Positions 18,645-27,915 are shown, counted from the first letter of the stretch. The stretch is 64,000 nucleotides of DNA from Pseudomonas sp. UBA2684 (GCA_002354655.1 DELY01000044.1:91041-155040), one strand, 5' to 3'. Numbers and translations: made by a program. The notes: generated by a model from the sequence alone, not told the origin.

Positions 18645-19406
18645 CTACTCGCGGCTCAGCCAGCGCATGACCAGTCGGTTGAGCCAGGCCGGCGACACCT
18701 GCCCGGACCAGTACATCAATTTGAATTGCCGGCTGATGGGTCGATGCACCGCCGCCCCCTGTGCTTGCTGCCAAGCGGCTTCGGCCACCGCCTGGGGCTG
18801 GAGGTTGACGCCCAGACGCTGCATCACCGGCGCGACGAAGCGCTGGTTGGCGACCATCGGCGTGCTGACGAACGGGGGCATCAGGTCGCCCACGCGAATG
18901 CCGTACTTGGCCCACTCCAGATCGAGGGCCTCGGTCAGCCCGCGCACGGCGAACTTGGACGCCGAATAGCTGGCCAGGTGCGGCACGCCATACACCCCGG
19001 AAGCCGAGCCCATATTGATCACCTGGGCATTCGGCGTGGCCTGCAAGTAGGGGAACGCCGCGTGGGTCATGTTCAGCAAGCCGAGTACGTTGATCTGCAT
19101 GATGCGCGCGTGCTCGGCCAGCTCGATCTGCTCGAAGTGACCGCAGTGCAGAATCCCCGCGCAGTTGAACAGCAGGCGCAACTGGCCGTTGTACAAGGCG
19201 CAAAAGTCGGCCAAGGCCACTTGCACCGCCGCCGGGTCGGCCACATCCAGCTCGGCATGCCAGACATCGCCCAACTCGGCGGCCAATTCGGCCAGGGCGC
19301 GGTGGTTGATATCGAGCAGGCCGACCTTCCAGCCACGCGCATGGAACAACCGCGCCGTAGCCGCGCCGATACCCGAAGCGGCGCCGGTAATCAGGATATT
19401 GTCCAT
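18645..19406 (-). CDS. Short-chain dehydrogenase/reductase
   Basis: A 253-residue classical SDR: nucleotide motif TGAASGIGAATA near residues 8-19, NCAG in LLFNCAGILH, and the catalytic Tyr-Lys pair in YSASKFAVRGLTEAL. The ATG overlaps the stop of the upstream hydrolase (TGATG), so it is the third translationally coupled gene of the monooxygenase operon. It probably interconverts an alcohol and a ketone for the Baeyer-Villiger enzyme. NAD or NADP preference is not settled, although the Asp after the second strand (GLLDINHR) favours NAD. Confidence 0.9.
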   Translation of the reverse strand: MDNILITGAASGIGAATARLFHARGWKVGLLDINHRALAELAAELGDVWHAELDVADPAAVQVALADFCALYNGQLRLLFNCAGILHCGHFEQIELAEHARIMQINVLGLLNMTHAAFPYLQATPNAQVINMGSASGVYGVPHLASYSASKFAVRGLTEALDLEWAKYGIRVGDLMPPFVSTPMVANQRFVAPVMQRLGVNLQPQAVAEAAWQQAQGAAVHRPISRQFKLMYWSGQVSPAWLNRLVMRWLSRE

Positions 19407-20335
19407 CAGCAACCTCGCTCACGCAGAAAGCCGACCACCCGCCCGAGCGCGAAATCCGCCGCTTTGAGCATCCCGGCGTGGGCCTGAAACACATGCCACA
19501 GGCCGGGATAACGCTCCAGGCGCACCTGCACGCCCGCCGCCTGGGCTTGCTCAACGAAGCGCAGGCTGTCGTTGAGCAGAATTTCGTCTTCGCCGACTTG
19601 CAGCAGCAGCGGCGGCAAGCCCTGCAAATCGGCGAACAACGGCGACAGACCCGGATCGCTGCGCGCAACGTTTGCCGGACAATACAGACCAATCGCCTGT
19701 TCGACCCATTTGGGATGAATCAACGGATCGCCCGCCGGCGGGTTGTGCAGGTGCTCACCGGTGAAATCGGTGACCGGGGAAAAACACACCAGCGCCGCCG
19801 GCAGCGGCAAACCCAGATCGCGCAGGCGCAGGCAGGTGATCAGGCTCAGGTTGCCGCCGGCCGAGTCGCCGCCGATGACGATCTGCTCAGCGCGGTAACC
19901 GCTGGCGAGCAGTGCCTGGTAAGCCGCGACGGCATCGTCGCGCGCCGCCGGGTAGCGAAACTCCGGGGCCAGGCGGTAATCCAGGGCGCACACCTCAAAC
20001 TGGCCGCGCCGAGCCAGGCTGCCGCAGATCGCCCGGTGCGTGTGCGGCGCGCCGATCAGGAAGGCGCCGCCGTGCAGGTACAGCAGCACGCTGCCGCGCG
20101 GTTGCGCCGGACGGTGCCACTCGCAGGGACGCCCGCCCAGGCTCTCGGCCGTGCGCGCGACGCCGCGCTGTGGCGGGCTGACGGCGGTGAGCAGACGAAT
20201 CACCAGGCGCTGCCCGGCGATCGGCATCGGCGGCCGTACCAGACCACGAAACAGCACCCGCAGTACGCCGCGCAACAGGCTGCGCAACACGGCCTGCTCG
20301 GCGGCGGGGGCGGTGAATTCAACGGGTGCATTCAT
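19406..20335 (-). CDS. Alpha/beta hydrolase of the hormone-sensitive lipase family
   Basis: A 309-residue esterase with the oxyanion motif HGGAF and the nucleophile motif GDSAGG, both diagnostic of the HSL family. The acid and base follow in the C-terminal third (DEILLND, then PGLWHVFQAH). It overlaps the monooxygenase gene by 17 bp and the SDR by one base, so it is expressed with both. In this setting it is well placed to split the ester or lactone made by the monooxygenase. Confidence 0.9.
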   Translation of the reverse strand: MNAPVEFTAPAAEQAVLRSLLRGVLRVLFRGLVRPPMPIAGQRLVIRLLTAVSPPQRGVARTAESLGGRPCEWHRPAQPRGSVLLYLHGGAFLIGAPHTHRAICGSLARRGQFEVCALDYRLAPEFRYPAARDDAVAAYQALLASGYRAEQIVIGGDSAGGNLSLITCLRLRDLGLPLPAALVCFSPVTDFTGEHLHNPPAGDPLIHPKWVEQAIGLYCPANVARSDPGLSPLFADLQGLPPLLLQVGEDEILLNDSLRFVEQAQAAGVQVRLERYPGLWHVFQAHAGMLKAADFALGRVVGFLRERGC

Positions 20336-21794
20336 AGTCGTTCAGCTCCGGTGCGCGGGTCAGGCGGCGATAGGTGAAGGTATAGCCCGGCCAGTTATTG
20401 GTGTTCTTGCCGGCGGCGGTTTTGTACCAGCTGGTGCAGCCTTGCTCCCATATCGTTCGATGGGCCGACGCCTGAAGCCGCTGGTTGAAGACCTGCTGCA
20501 CCGCCGGTTTCACATCCACATAACGCAACCCGTGACGTTGCAGCGCCTGGATGCAGCCCAGCACATAGCTGAACTGACTCTCCAACATATAGATGATCGA
20601 GTTGTGGCCCAGGTTGGTGTTCGGCCCGTAGAGCATGAACAGGTTGGGGAAACCGCTGACGCTGATGCCCTTGTAGGCTTCGGCGCCGTCTTTCCAGACC
20701 TGATTCAGGTCTAGACCATGGCGCCCGCTGATGTGCATCGGCGCGAGGAAATCGGTGGCGGCGAAACCGGTGCCGTAAATCAACACATCGCAGGGATGTT
20801 CCTGGCCATCGACGGTGATCACGCCCCGCTCGCTTATCTCGCCAATCGCCTGGTTGACGAGGCTGACATTGGCCTGGGCCAGCGCCGGGTAGTAGTCATT
20901 GCTGATCAGGATGCGCTTGCAGCCCATCGGGTAGTCCGGCAGCAGCTTGGCGTGCTTGTCCGGGTCGCGGACGGCGCGGGCCAGGTGGCGGACGAAATTC
21001 AGCCGCAGCGGCTTCATCAGCCAGGGCAAGGAGACGAACGCCAGCGCCCGCGTCTCGTGCTGGATGTATTTGAGGCTGCGGTCGATGCGTTGCAACCACG
21101 GCAAGCGCCGCATCAGCGCTAGCTCCCACGGTCGATAGGCACGATCGGGCTTGCCCAGCACATAGGCCGCCGAGCGCTGGAACAGCGTCAGTTGGGCCAC
21201 GTGCGGCTGGATCTGCGGAACGAACTGAATCGCCGAGGCGCCGGTGCCGATCACCGCCACCCGCTTACCGCGCAGATCCAGATCATGACGCCAGCGTGCC
21301 GAATGGAAGGCCTCGCCCTTGAACCGTTCGATACCGGCAATCTTCGGGTAAGCCGGCTGGTTGAGCTGCCCGCAGGCGCTGACCAGCACCTGCGCACTGA
21401 GCGTCTCGCCGCTGAGCAACGTCACCTGCCACAGCCCACTCGACTCCTCGAAGGCGGCCGAGCGCACTTCGCTGTTCAGGCGAATGCGCGGGCGCAAGTG
21501 GTATTTCGCCATGCAGTGCTGCATGTAGGCGTGGATTTCCGCCTGGGGCGCGAACTTGCGCGTCCAGTCGGTCTTCAGCTCGAAAGAGAAGGAATACAGG
21601 TGCGAAGGCACATCGCAGGCTGCGCCGGGGTAACTGTTGTCGCGCCAGGTACCGCCGACATCGGCGGCTTTCTCCAGCAGCAAAAAATCCTCGATACCGG
21701 CTTTCTGTAGCTGGATCGCCATGCCCAGACCAGCAAAGCCGGTGCCGATGATCAGTACGCGCAACGGCGTATGCGGGGGTGTCGTTGTGGTCAT
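20319..21794 (-). CDS. Flavin-containing Baeyer-Villiger-type monooxygenase
   Basis: A 491-residue class B flavoprotein monooxygenase. FAD motif GTGFAG at 17-22, the Baeyer-Villiger fingerprint F-x-G-x-x-x-H-x-x-x-W at 158-168 (Phe158, His164, Trp168), and the NADPH motif GTGASA just after residue 182. ATG 21794 is chosen because it starts just ahead of the FAD strand; the longer frame adds 13 residues without a binding site. First gene of an operon with esterase and SDR, divergent from an AraC-type regulator. Substrate class (cyclic ketone, steroid, long-chain ketone) cannot be told. Confidence 0.92.
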   Translation of the reverse strand: MTTTTPPHTPLRVLIIGTGFAGLGMAIQLQKAGIEDFLLLEKAADVGGTWRDNSYPGAACDVPSHLYSFSFELKTDWTRKFAPQAEIHAYMQHCMAKYHLRPRIRLNSEVRSAAFEESSGLWQVTLLSGETLSAQVLVSACGQLNQPAYPKIAGIERFKGEAFHSARWRHDLDLRGKRVAVIGTGASAIQFVPQIQPHVAQLTLFQRSAAYVLGKPDRAYRPWELALMRRLPWLQRIDRSLKYIQHETRALAFVSLPWLMKPLRLNFVRHLARAVRDPDKHAKLLPDYPMGCKRILISNDYYPALAQANVSLVNQAIGEISERGVITVDGQEHPCDVLIYGTGFAATDFLAPMHISGRHGLDLNQVWKDGAEAYKGISVSGFPNLFMLYGPNTNLGHNSIIYMLESQFSYVLGCIQALQRHGLRYVDVKPAVQQVFNQRLQASAHRTIWEQGCTSWYKTAAGKNTNNWPGYTFTYRRLTRAPELNDYECTR

Positions 21795-21831
21795 TGTTGT
21801 TATGCCCCTGATGGTTGCCACAGGCTGAAGC

Positions 21832-21899
21832 ACCAGTGAGTGCGCTGGTTCGAATGCTACTGCGGCGCCAGCCCTGACGTTATGGCATAGTCGGCCATA
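21832..21899. promoter_or_regulatory. Inverted repeats in the monooxygenase / araC-type divergent gap
   Basis: Two short inverted repeats lie in the 125-bp divergent region: ACCAG-N8-CTGGT (21832-21849) and TATGGC-N7-GCCATA (21881-21899). The second is about 20 bp upstream of the regulator ATG. Either could be a regulator site, but AraC proteins often bind direct repeats, so this is tentative. Confidence 0.35.
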
Positions 21900-21919
21900 A
21901 ATTGTGAGTTTCGGACAAT

Positions 21920-22984
21920 ATGCCCAACGCCACTCTCTGGCCTACCCGGCGCAGCGCCATCAGCGCCCAGTTGCTGACCCAGTTCGGCCTCGACCACGGC
22001 TTGTCGCTGGGGGCCTGCCTGAAAGGCACCGAGTTGAATATCGGCCTGCTCGGCGACCTGGGCGCGGAAATCGATGCCGAACAGGAGCTGCGCCTGATCC
22101 GCAACCTGGTGCAGCACCTCGGCCACTTGCCCGGTATCGGCCTCAAGGCGGGCCTGCGTTATCACCTCAATACCTACGGCATCTGGGGCTTTGCCCTGCT
22201 CAGCAGCCCGACCTTCCGCAGTGCCGCGCAACTCGGCCTGCGCTACCTCGACCTGACCTATGCCTTCCATGGCATGCGCCTGGAAGAAGCCGACGAACAC
22301 GCCCACCTGATTCTCGACGAGCGCGGCATACCCGAAGACCTGCGCGACTTTATCGCCCAACGCGACGCCGCCGGTATCCTCAGCATTCAGCGCGGCCTGA
22401 CCGCGACCCGCCTGCCGCTGCTCAGCGTCAGCTTCAGCGGCCCGGCGCCAAGCTACCTGGACACCCACCACGAGTTATTGGGCCTGACGCCGACCTTCAA
22501 TGCGTCACACAACCGCATCAGCTTTGCCCGCAGCCTGCTCGACCAGCCGTTGCCCGATGCCAACCCGCAGGTCGCCCAGCACTGCGAGTCGCAGTGCCAG
22601 GCGCTATTGGCCAAACGCCGGGTGCGCGCGGGCCTGGCCGGACGGATTCGCGACCGTTTGCTCAGCCACCCAGGACAGTTGCCGGACATGCAACAGTTGG
22701 CCGGCGAACTGCACATGACCTCGCGCACCCTGCGCCGCCGCCTGGAGGAAGAAGGCACCGGTTTTCGCCAGTTGCAGGAGGAAGTGCGCCAGGCCCTGGC
22801 CGAAGAGCTGCTGGCCATCGGCGGCCTGACCCTGGAGGAAATTGCCGAACGCCTGAGCTATGGCGAGGTGTCGAACTTCATTCACGCCTTCAAACGTTGG
22901 AAAGGCCTGACGCCTGGGCAATACCGCCTCCAACAGGTGAGCGAACAAGCCGGCGTGGCGAGTTCAGGGCGGCAATGTCGCTGA
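21920..22984 (+). CDS. AraC-family transcriptional regulator
   Basis: A 354-residue regulator with an N-terminal ligand-binding domain of the Arabinose_bd type (about residues 20-200) and a C-terminal double helix-turn-helix (about 245-345), including LHMTSRTLRRRLEEEG and the YGEVSNFIHAFKRWKGLTP signature. It is transcribed away from the monooxygenase operon and is the obvious candidate for its activator. The effector is unknown; it may be a pathway substrate. Confidence 0.9.
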   Translation: MPNATLWPTRRSAISAQLLTQFGLDHGLSLGACLKGTELNIGLLGDLGAEIDAEQELRLIRNLVQHLGHLPGIGLKAGLRYHLNTYGIWGFALLSSPTFRSAAQLGLRYLDLTYAFHGMRLEEADEHAHLILDERGIPEDLRDFIAQRDAAGILSIQRGLTATRLPLLSVSFSGPAPSYLDTHHELLGLTPTFNASHNRISFARSLLDQPLPDANPQVAQHCESQCQALLAKRRVRAGLAGRIRDRLLSHPGQLPDMQQLAGELHMTSRTLRRRLEEEGTGFRQLQEEVRQALAEELLAIGGLTLEEIAERLSYGEVSNFIHAFKRWKGLTPGQYRLQQVSEQAGVASSGRQCR

Positions 22985-23192
22985 TCCTGCGGCCCGCACA
23001 GCCAGTGCCCGCCTGTCTGCCGGGCTCGTGAAAGGCGCTAAGTGCTCTATCATCGCCAAAGGACGAACGAGCACGCAGCGTTCAGTGCCGGTACTCAGCA
23101 GGGATAGCCAAGCCGAATCATCAGGCCGGCTGACCGAGTCGAACCCAGTCGCGCAGACCTGATGGCGGCCTCACAGCAGAGAGGTTGACTCC

Positions 23193-23456
23193 ATGAGCAC
23201 GATGCAATGTACCCACCGCGAGCACACCATTACCGCTGACGTGATGGAACACCCAGGCATCCCCACGCCCTGGGCCGGCGGCTGCCATATCACCACGCCC
23301 GATGGCCGCACCAGTAAACGGCTGCCGCTGCCGCTGAGCGTCGCCTTTCTCGCCGAACTGGACAGTGCCCAGCGCGCGTCGCTTGCCCACGGCAAATGGC
23401 TGGTCGATAAGAGCCTGGATCACGGCCAGGCACTGTTCGCCAGCGCGTCACCGTAA
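23193..23456 (+). CDS. Conserved small protein of unknown function, 87 residues
   Basis: ATG 23193 is preceded by a GAGAGG box. The protein has no signal peptide or membrane span; it has a CTHREHTITADVMEHPGI start and a C-terminal helix-rich part with WLVDKSLDHG. I recall similar short proteins in other Pseudomonas but no function. It stands alone between the AraC gene and the convergent speE. Confidence 0.6.
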   Translation: MSTMQCTHREHTITADVMEHPGIPTPWAGGCHITTPDGRTSKRLPLPLSVAFLAELDSAQRASLAHGKWLVDKSLDHGQALFASASP

Positions 23457-23471
23457 AAAGCCTAGGCCCCC

Positions 23472-23541
23472 GTGACATGTTGATGCAGACCGCTCCCACA
23501 AAAGCGCGGCCTCTGCTGCAACACGTAACGGGACATCGCCA
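23472..23541. repeat. Repeat-like intergenic segment shared with the window start
   Basis: The segment TGTTGATGCAGACC (about 23478-23491) recurs inverted at 1-14, and TAACGGG then ACATCGCCAT (about 23526-23542) recurs in the same orientation at 17-34. In both places the shared piece runs straight into an intrinsic terminator. The two copies are rearranged relative to each other. Confidence 0.5.
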
Positions 23542-23543
23542 TG

Positions 23544-23568
23544 AAAAAGCCCGCAGTTAGCGGGCTTT
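23544..23568 (-). terminator. Intrinsic terminator of speE
   Basis: AAAGCCCGC (23546-23554) pairs with GCGGGCTTT (23560-23568) around AGTTA. The five-A run on the left gives a T run on the minus strand, so it ends leftward transcription of speE. Confidence 0.85.
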
Positions 23569-23586
23569 CATCACGCAGCAAGCGCC

Positions 23587-24447
<861 letters not shown>

Positions 24448-24640
24448 GGGTGTTTCCCCCGCAGAAAGTGAACAATGGCTGGTGGATACGGACGGAAACC
24501 GGCCATGCCGCCCGCCCATGAAGAAAGGCGCGCATTCTACGTCGCCGTGCATGACAGGTCGAACCTTGCAGCCCAGCTGCACGCAGTTTGAAAGTCAGTT
24601 TTGCGCTGACAAGCACGCACTGCGCGGTTATCGTCGCCGC

Positions 24641-25528
24641 ATGACTAGCGCCCTGCCCCCCGCTGTTTTGCTCGCGTACCAAACCCCGTGGAACTGGCAA
24701 CAATTCCACGGGCACTTCGCCCTGCGCGCCCTGGCCGGCGTAGAACAACTGCACCACGACGGCTATTGCCGCAGCTTCCGGCTTGGCGCGCTCAGCGGCT
24801 GGTTCAGCGTGCACCCGGCAAGCGGGCAGAACCACCTGGAGTTGCGCCATAGCGCCTCGGCCAACGCCTGCCTGCCCGAACTGGTGGCACGCGTGCGCAA
24901 GATGTTCGACCTGGATGCCGAGCCCCGGCGCATCGCCGTGCACTTCGCCGACGATGCGCAGCTCGGCCCGCTGGTCGCACGCAACCCAGGCCTGCGCCTG
25001 CCCACGGCGTTCGACCCGTTCGAACAGGCGGTGCGCGCCATTGTCGGCCAGCAGGTCACGGTCAAGGCGGCGGTCACCATCAGCGGGCGCCTGGTCACCC
25101 GCCTGGGCGAGCCACTGACGGACAGCGGCATTGTCGGCATCGAGCGGCTGTTCCCCAGCCCCGCGGCGCTGGCCGAGGCCAACCTGGAGGGTATCGGCAT
25201 GCCCGGCAAACGCGTGCAGACCCTGCAACACTTCGCGGCCCAGGTCGCCAGCGGCGCCTTGGCGCTGAGCATGGCGGACGGCAGCGCGGCACTGATCGAG
25301 CGCCTCTGCGCCCTACCCGGTATCGGCCCATGGACGGCCGAATACATCGCCCTGCGCGCCTTCGGTGAGCCCGACGCCTTTCCCGCCAGCGACCTGGGCC
25401 TGCTGAAAGCCCCGGTGTGGGGCGCAGACGGCATCGATGCCAAGCGCCTCAAGGCCCGTGCCGAGGCCTGGCGTCCCTGGCGCGCTTATGCTGCCGCGCA
25501 CCTGTGGCACAACTACTCGGAGGGCTGA
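24641..25528 (+). CDS. alkA: DNA-3-methyladenine glycosylase II
   Basis: A 295-residue base-excision repair enzyme that removes alkylated purines. It has an N-terminal AlkA domain, then the helix-hairpin-helix (LPGIGPWTAEYIALR, about 225-239) and the catalytic Asp251 in FPASDLGLL. The start at 24641 (MTSALPPAVLL) gives a normal family length; the open frame upstream runs through the speE promoter and is not coding. The next gene, ogt, starts 4 bp after its stop, so two alkylation-repair functions share one transcript. There is no AraC-type Ada regulator here. Confidence 0.92.
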   Translation: MTSALPPAVLLAYQTPWNWQQFHGHFALRALAGVEQLHHDGYCRSFRLGALSGWFSVHPASGQNHLELRHSASANACLPELVARVRKMFDLDAEPRRIAVHFADDAQLGPLVARNPGLRLPTAFDPFEQAVRAIVGQQVTVKAAVTISGRLVTRLGEPLTDSGIVGIERLFPSPAALAEANLEGIGMPGKRVQTLQHFAAQVASGALALSMADGSAALIERLCALPGIGPWTAEYIALRAFGEPDAFPASDLGLLKAPVWGADGIDAKRLKARAEAWRPWRAYAAAHLWHNYSEG

Positions 25529-25532
25529 ACAG

Positions 25533-26030
25533 ATGTTCTACCGCTACCACGACAGCCCTCTCGGCCGTCTGCTGCTCGCCGGCGACGCACAGGGCTTGCA
25601 GCAACTGTATATGCAGCTCGACAGCAAACCCTGGCGCATTGGTGAACACTGGCACGCCGCAAGCTCCGAGCTGGATGCGGTGTGCCAGCAACTGGACGAG
25701 TATTTCGCCGGCCGCCGCCAGCGCTTCGAACTGCGCTTGGCGCCGCAGGGCACGGTCTTTCAGCAGGCGGTGTGGCATGCCTTGCAACGCATCCCTTTTG
25801 GCCAGACCACCTGTTACAGCGCGCTGGCTGAGCAGATCGCCCGGCCCAGGGCGGTGCGCGCGGTTGGCACGGCCAACGGCGCCAATCCGATTGCCATCAT
25901 CATTCCCTGCCATCGGGTGATCGGTCGCGACGGCAGCCTCACCGGGTATGCCGGCGGCTTGCCACGCAAGGCCCTGCTGCTGAAGCTGGAGGGCGCGCAA
26001 CTGCCGGAGCAGGTGGCGCTGGCGCTCTAG
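25533..26030 (+). CDS. ogt: Methylated-DNA--protein-cysteine methyltransferase
   Basis: A 165-residue suicide methyltransferase that takes methyl groups from O6-methylguanine. The acceptor is Cys126 in IIPCHRVIG, with the conserved GTANGANP loop before it. ATG 25533 has GGAGGG upstream. The stop codon TAG (26028-26030) is formed by the first three bases of an inverted-repeat element, so the C-terminus (QVALAL) may have been set by insertion. Confidence 0.92.
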   Translation: MFYRYHDSPLGRLLLAGDAQGLQQLYMQLDSKPWRIGEHWHAASSELDAVCQQLDEYFAGRRQRFELRLAPQGTVFQQAVWHALQRIPFGQTTCYSALAEQIARPRAVRAVGTANGANPIAIIIPCHRVIGRDGSLTGYAGGLPRKALLLKLEGAQLPEQVALAL

Positions 26031-26085
26031 CAGGCCGTTGAAAAACTACCTACGTTGCCGATACGGCGTTAAAAACGGCCTGCTA
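26028..26085. repeat. Short inverted-repeat element joining two convergent stop codons
   Basis: A 58-bp unit begins TAGCAGGCCGTT and ends with its exact inverse AACGGCCTGCTA. Its left half matches the left 50 bp of the 26962-27182 element almost base for base. The left TAG is the ogt stop, and the right CTA is the stop (TAG on the minus strand) of the histidine phosphatase. It looks like an internally deleted copy of the longer element, and its hairpin may also help terminate both transcripts. Confidence 0.8.
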
Positions 26086-26646
26086 AGGCGCTGCAATCCG
26101 CGCCAATACCCGGGCCGGTACGCTGAGCGGCAAGGCCAGAATCAGGCCTTCGCCGGAGGCGGGGTAAAGCTGGGTCAGCGCGGTGATATTCACCTGATGC
26201 GAGATCAACAGCAGCGGCGCGCCCGGGGCCATGCCGTTGACCTGTTCGATCAGTTCACTCGTCTGTTGCTCGGCCTTGGCGCGGGTGGCAAAGAAGGAAT
26301 CCAGCGCCGGCAATGGCTGCACCGCGCCCAGTGCCATCGCCACCCCGGTATCGCGCGCGCGACACCAGCGGCTGGTGAAAATCCGTGGCTGTGCGAGCCG
26401 TTGGCTGCGCAGCAATATGCCCCAACGCTGCGACTCCTCGCGGCCCTGCTGGCTGAGGTTGCGCTGGGTGGTGCAGTCGCCGAGCTGAAAGTTGGCCGGA
26501 TCGCCAATACCCGGCGCCGTGGCGTGGCGCAACAGCAATACCGCACGGCCGTCGCGCAAAGCATCCCAGGCGATGACATCACTGGCGTGAACGCTACAGG
26601 CCAGAGCCAGCCAGGCGAAGACGACACCTGCGACCAGCCGGCCCAT
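26083..26646 (-). CDS. Exported histidine phosphatase family protein
   Basis: A 187-residue protein with a signal peptide (MGRLVAGVVFAWLALACSVHA is cleaved near residue 20) and a phosphoglycerate-mutase-like domain. The phosphohistidine motif reads LRHATAPG, so the usual RHG has Ala in place of Gly; the downstream His is in LLISHQVNI. I start at ATG 26646, 4 bp after the preceding gene. Its stop is the right end of the 58-bp repeat. Probably periplasmic; substrate unknown. Confidence 0.82.
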   Translation of the reverse strand: MGRLVAGVVFAWLALACSVHASDVIAWDALRDGRAVLLLRHATAPGIGDPANFQLGDCTTQRNLSQQGREESQRWGILLRSQRLAQPRIFTSRWCRARDTGVAMALGAVQPLPALDSFFATRAKAEQQTSELIEQVNGMAPGAPLLLISHQVNITALTQLYPASGEGLILALPLSVPARVLARIAAP

Positions 26647-26650
26647 GGCG

Positions 26651-26842
26651 TTACAGCCTGACATTGCCGCGCGGGCCGAGCAGCGCCCAGATGATCAGGC
26701 CGATCACCGGCAAGAACACGATCAGCAACACCCAGAGCACTTTCTTCCCGGTCTGCGCGTTGCTTTTTACGATGTTGACGATGGCCCAGATATCCAGAGC
26801 CAGAATGATCAGGCCAAGCAAACCGTTCAAGGTAGAACCCAT
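26651..26842 (-). CDS. Small membrane protein, PLDc_N type
   Basis: A 63-residue protein with two hydrophobic spans (LLGLIILALDIWAIVNIV and VLWVLLIVFLPVIGLIIWALLG) and the short LGPRG tail typical of the phospholipase D N-terminal-like family. No phosphodiesterase domain follows, as is usual for these stand-alone versions. GGAGTG precedes ATG 26842. It starts a two-gene transcript with the phosphatase. Function unknown. Confidence 0.8.
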   Translation of the reverse strand: MGSTLNGLLGLIILALDIWAIVNIVKSNAQTGKKVLWVLLIVFLPVIGLIIWALLGPRGNVRL

Positions 26843-26940
26843 GGTGACACTCCTGTGCGAAGGGTTGCCCACCCAGGATAGACGCTGATTGTCAGGGTTC
26901 GGGATTTAAAGATGCGGCCGAGCGCCGGGCATCGAGCCCA

Positions 26941-26955
26941 GCCGGGTTACCCGGC
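26941..26955. repeat. Perfect 15-base inverted repeat
   Basis: GCCGGGT-T-ACCCGGC lies seven bases left of the long inverted-repeat element and about 100 bp upstream of the PLDc_N gene. No T run follows. It could be an operator or the relic of a REP-like unit. Confidence 0.4.
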
Positions 26956-26961
26956 GGCTAT

Positions 26962-27182
26962 TAGCAGGCCGTTGAAAAACTACCTACGTTGGCAATACTG
27001 CGTTAAAAACGGCCTCGGATGCGAGCCCAGTCGGAATGCTCATTTACAGCTCGTAAACTGCGCTTGACTCGCTGCGCTCACCCTGCGGGCCAGCCATTGG
27101 CTGTTACTCCGCTACGCTGCGCTTCCTCGGCCGTTTTTGCCTTGTCTTGCCTGCCTCGCCTACGTTTTTCAACGGCCTGCTA
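26962..27182. mobile_element. 221-bp MITE-like element with 19-bp perfect terminal inverted repeats
   Basis: The left end TAGCAGGCCGTTGAAAAAC is repeated exactly in inverse at 27164-27182. The interior holds no gene; it has a GCATTCC/AAATGAGC core also seen at 2256-2372 and further self-complementary blocks. If TA is the target duplication, the ends fit elements moved by a Tc1/IS630-like enzyme, but no transposase is in this window. The right end supplies the TAG stop codon of mtnC. Confidence 0.75.
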
Positions 27183-27863
27183 GAACCGGTTGAGGTCAAT
27201 CACCGCGAAGCTGGCCAGCGTCTCGTGCCCAGCCAGGCTGCCGCCGTCACGGGCCAGACCGATGGTCTGCATGCCTGCCTGCTGCGCGGCGTCCAACTCC
27301 TCGACGATATCGGAGAGAAACACAATCTCCTCGGCTGGATGGCCAATCGCCTGGGTAATCTTGCGGTACGAACCCGCCTCGCGCTTGGGCCCGCTGGTGG
27401 TGTCGAAGTAGCCGGAAAACAACGGGGTCAGGTCGCCGGCCTCGGAGCAGCCGAAAATCAGGCGCTGCGCCTGGATCGAGCCGGAGGAATAGACGTACAG
27501 CTCGTAGCCTTCCTGCTTCCAGCGTGTCAACGCCTCCACTGCGTCCGGGTAGACATGCCCTTTCAACTGGCCAGCCCGATAGCCTTCGGCCCAGACCATG
27601 CCCTGCAAGGCTTTCAGCGGTGTGGCCTTGCGGTCGGCGGCAATCCATTCCAGCAGAATTTCGACGACCCGCACGGTATCGGCCTCCGCCTCGCCACTCT
27701 CCGCCCGCACCGCGTCCAGTTGCTCGGCCACCAGCGGCGTCTCGGCATGTTGCAGGACGAAATCCGGCAAATGCTTGGCGGCATAGGGAAACAGCACGTC
27801 GAAGACGAAACTCACCGCGCTGGTGGTGCCTTCGATGTCGGTGAGGATGGCTTTGATCGGCAT
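27180..27863 (-). CDS. mtnC: Enolase-phosphatase E1 (methionine salvage)
   Basis: A 227-residue HAD-superfamily enzyme that enolises and dephosphorylates 2,3-diketo-5-methylthiopentyl-1-phosphate. Motif I reads LTDIEGTTS with the nucleophilic Asp; [11 protein letters not shown] holds the motif II Ser and FLSDIVEEL the motif IV acids. ATG 27863 begins the usual [12 protein letters not shown]. The stop codon lies in the terminal repeat of the adjacent element, so the last residues (VIDLNRF) end at the insertion point. Last of the mtnB-mtnD-mtnC run. Confidence 0.93.
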   Translation of the reverse strand: MPIKAILTDIEGTTSAVSFVFDVLFPYAAKHLPDFVLQHAETPLVAEQLDAVRAESGEAEADTVRVVEILLEWIAADRKATPLKALQGMVWAEGYRAGQLKGHVYPDAVEALTRWKQEGYELYVYSSGSIQAQRLIFGCSEAGDLTPLFSGYFDTTSGPKREAGSYRKITQAIGHPAEEIVFLSDIVEELDAAQQAGMQTIGLARDGGSLAGHETLASFAVIDLNRF

Positions 27864-27915
27864 GCAAACTCCAAAAATCGAGCGGTAGGCGCGGGCCATG
27901 TGCCCACGCACGCGT

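Noticed and set aside
21857-22471. 204-codon minus-strand frame
   Set aside because: Antisense to the AraC regulator and lies in its N-terminal domain; no motif.
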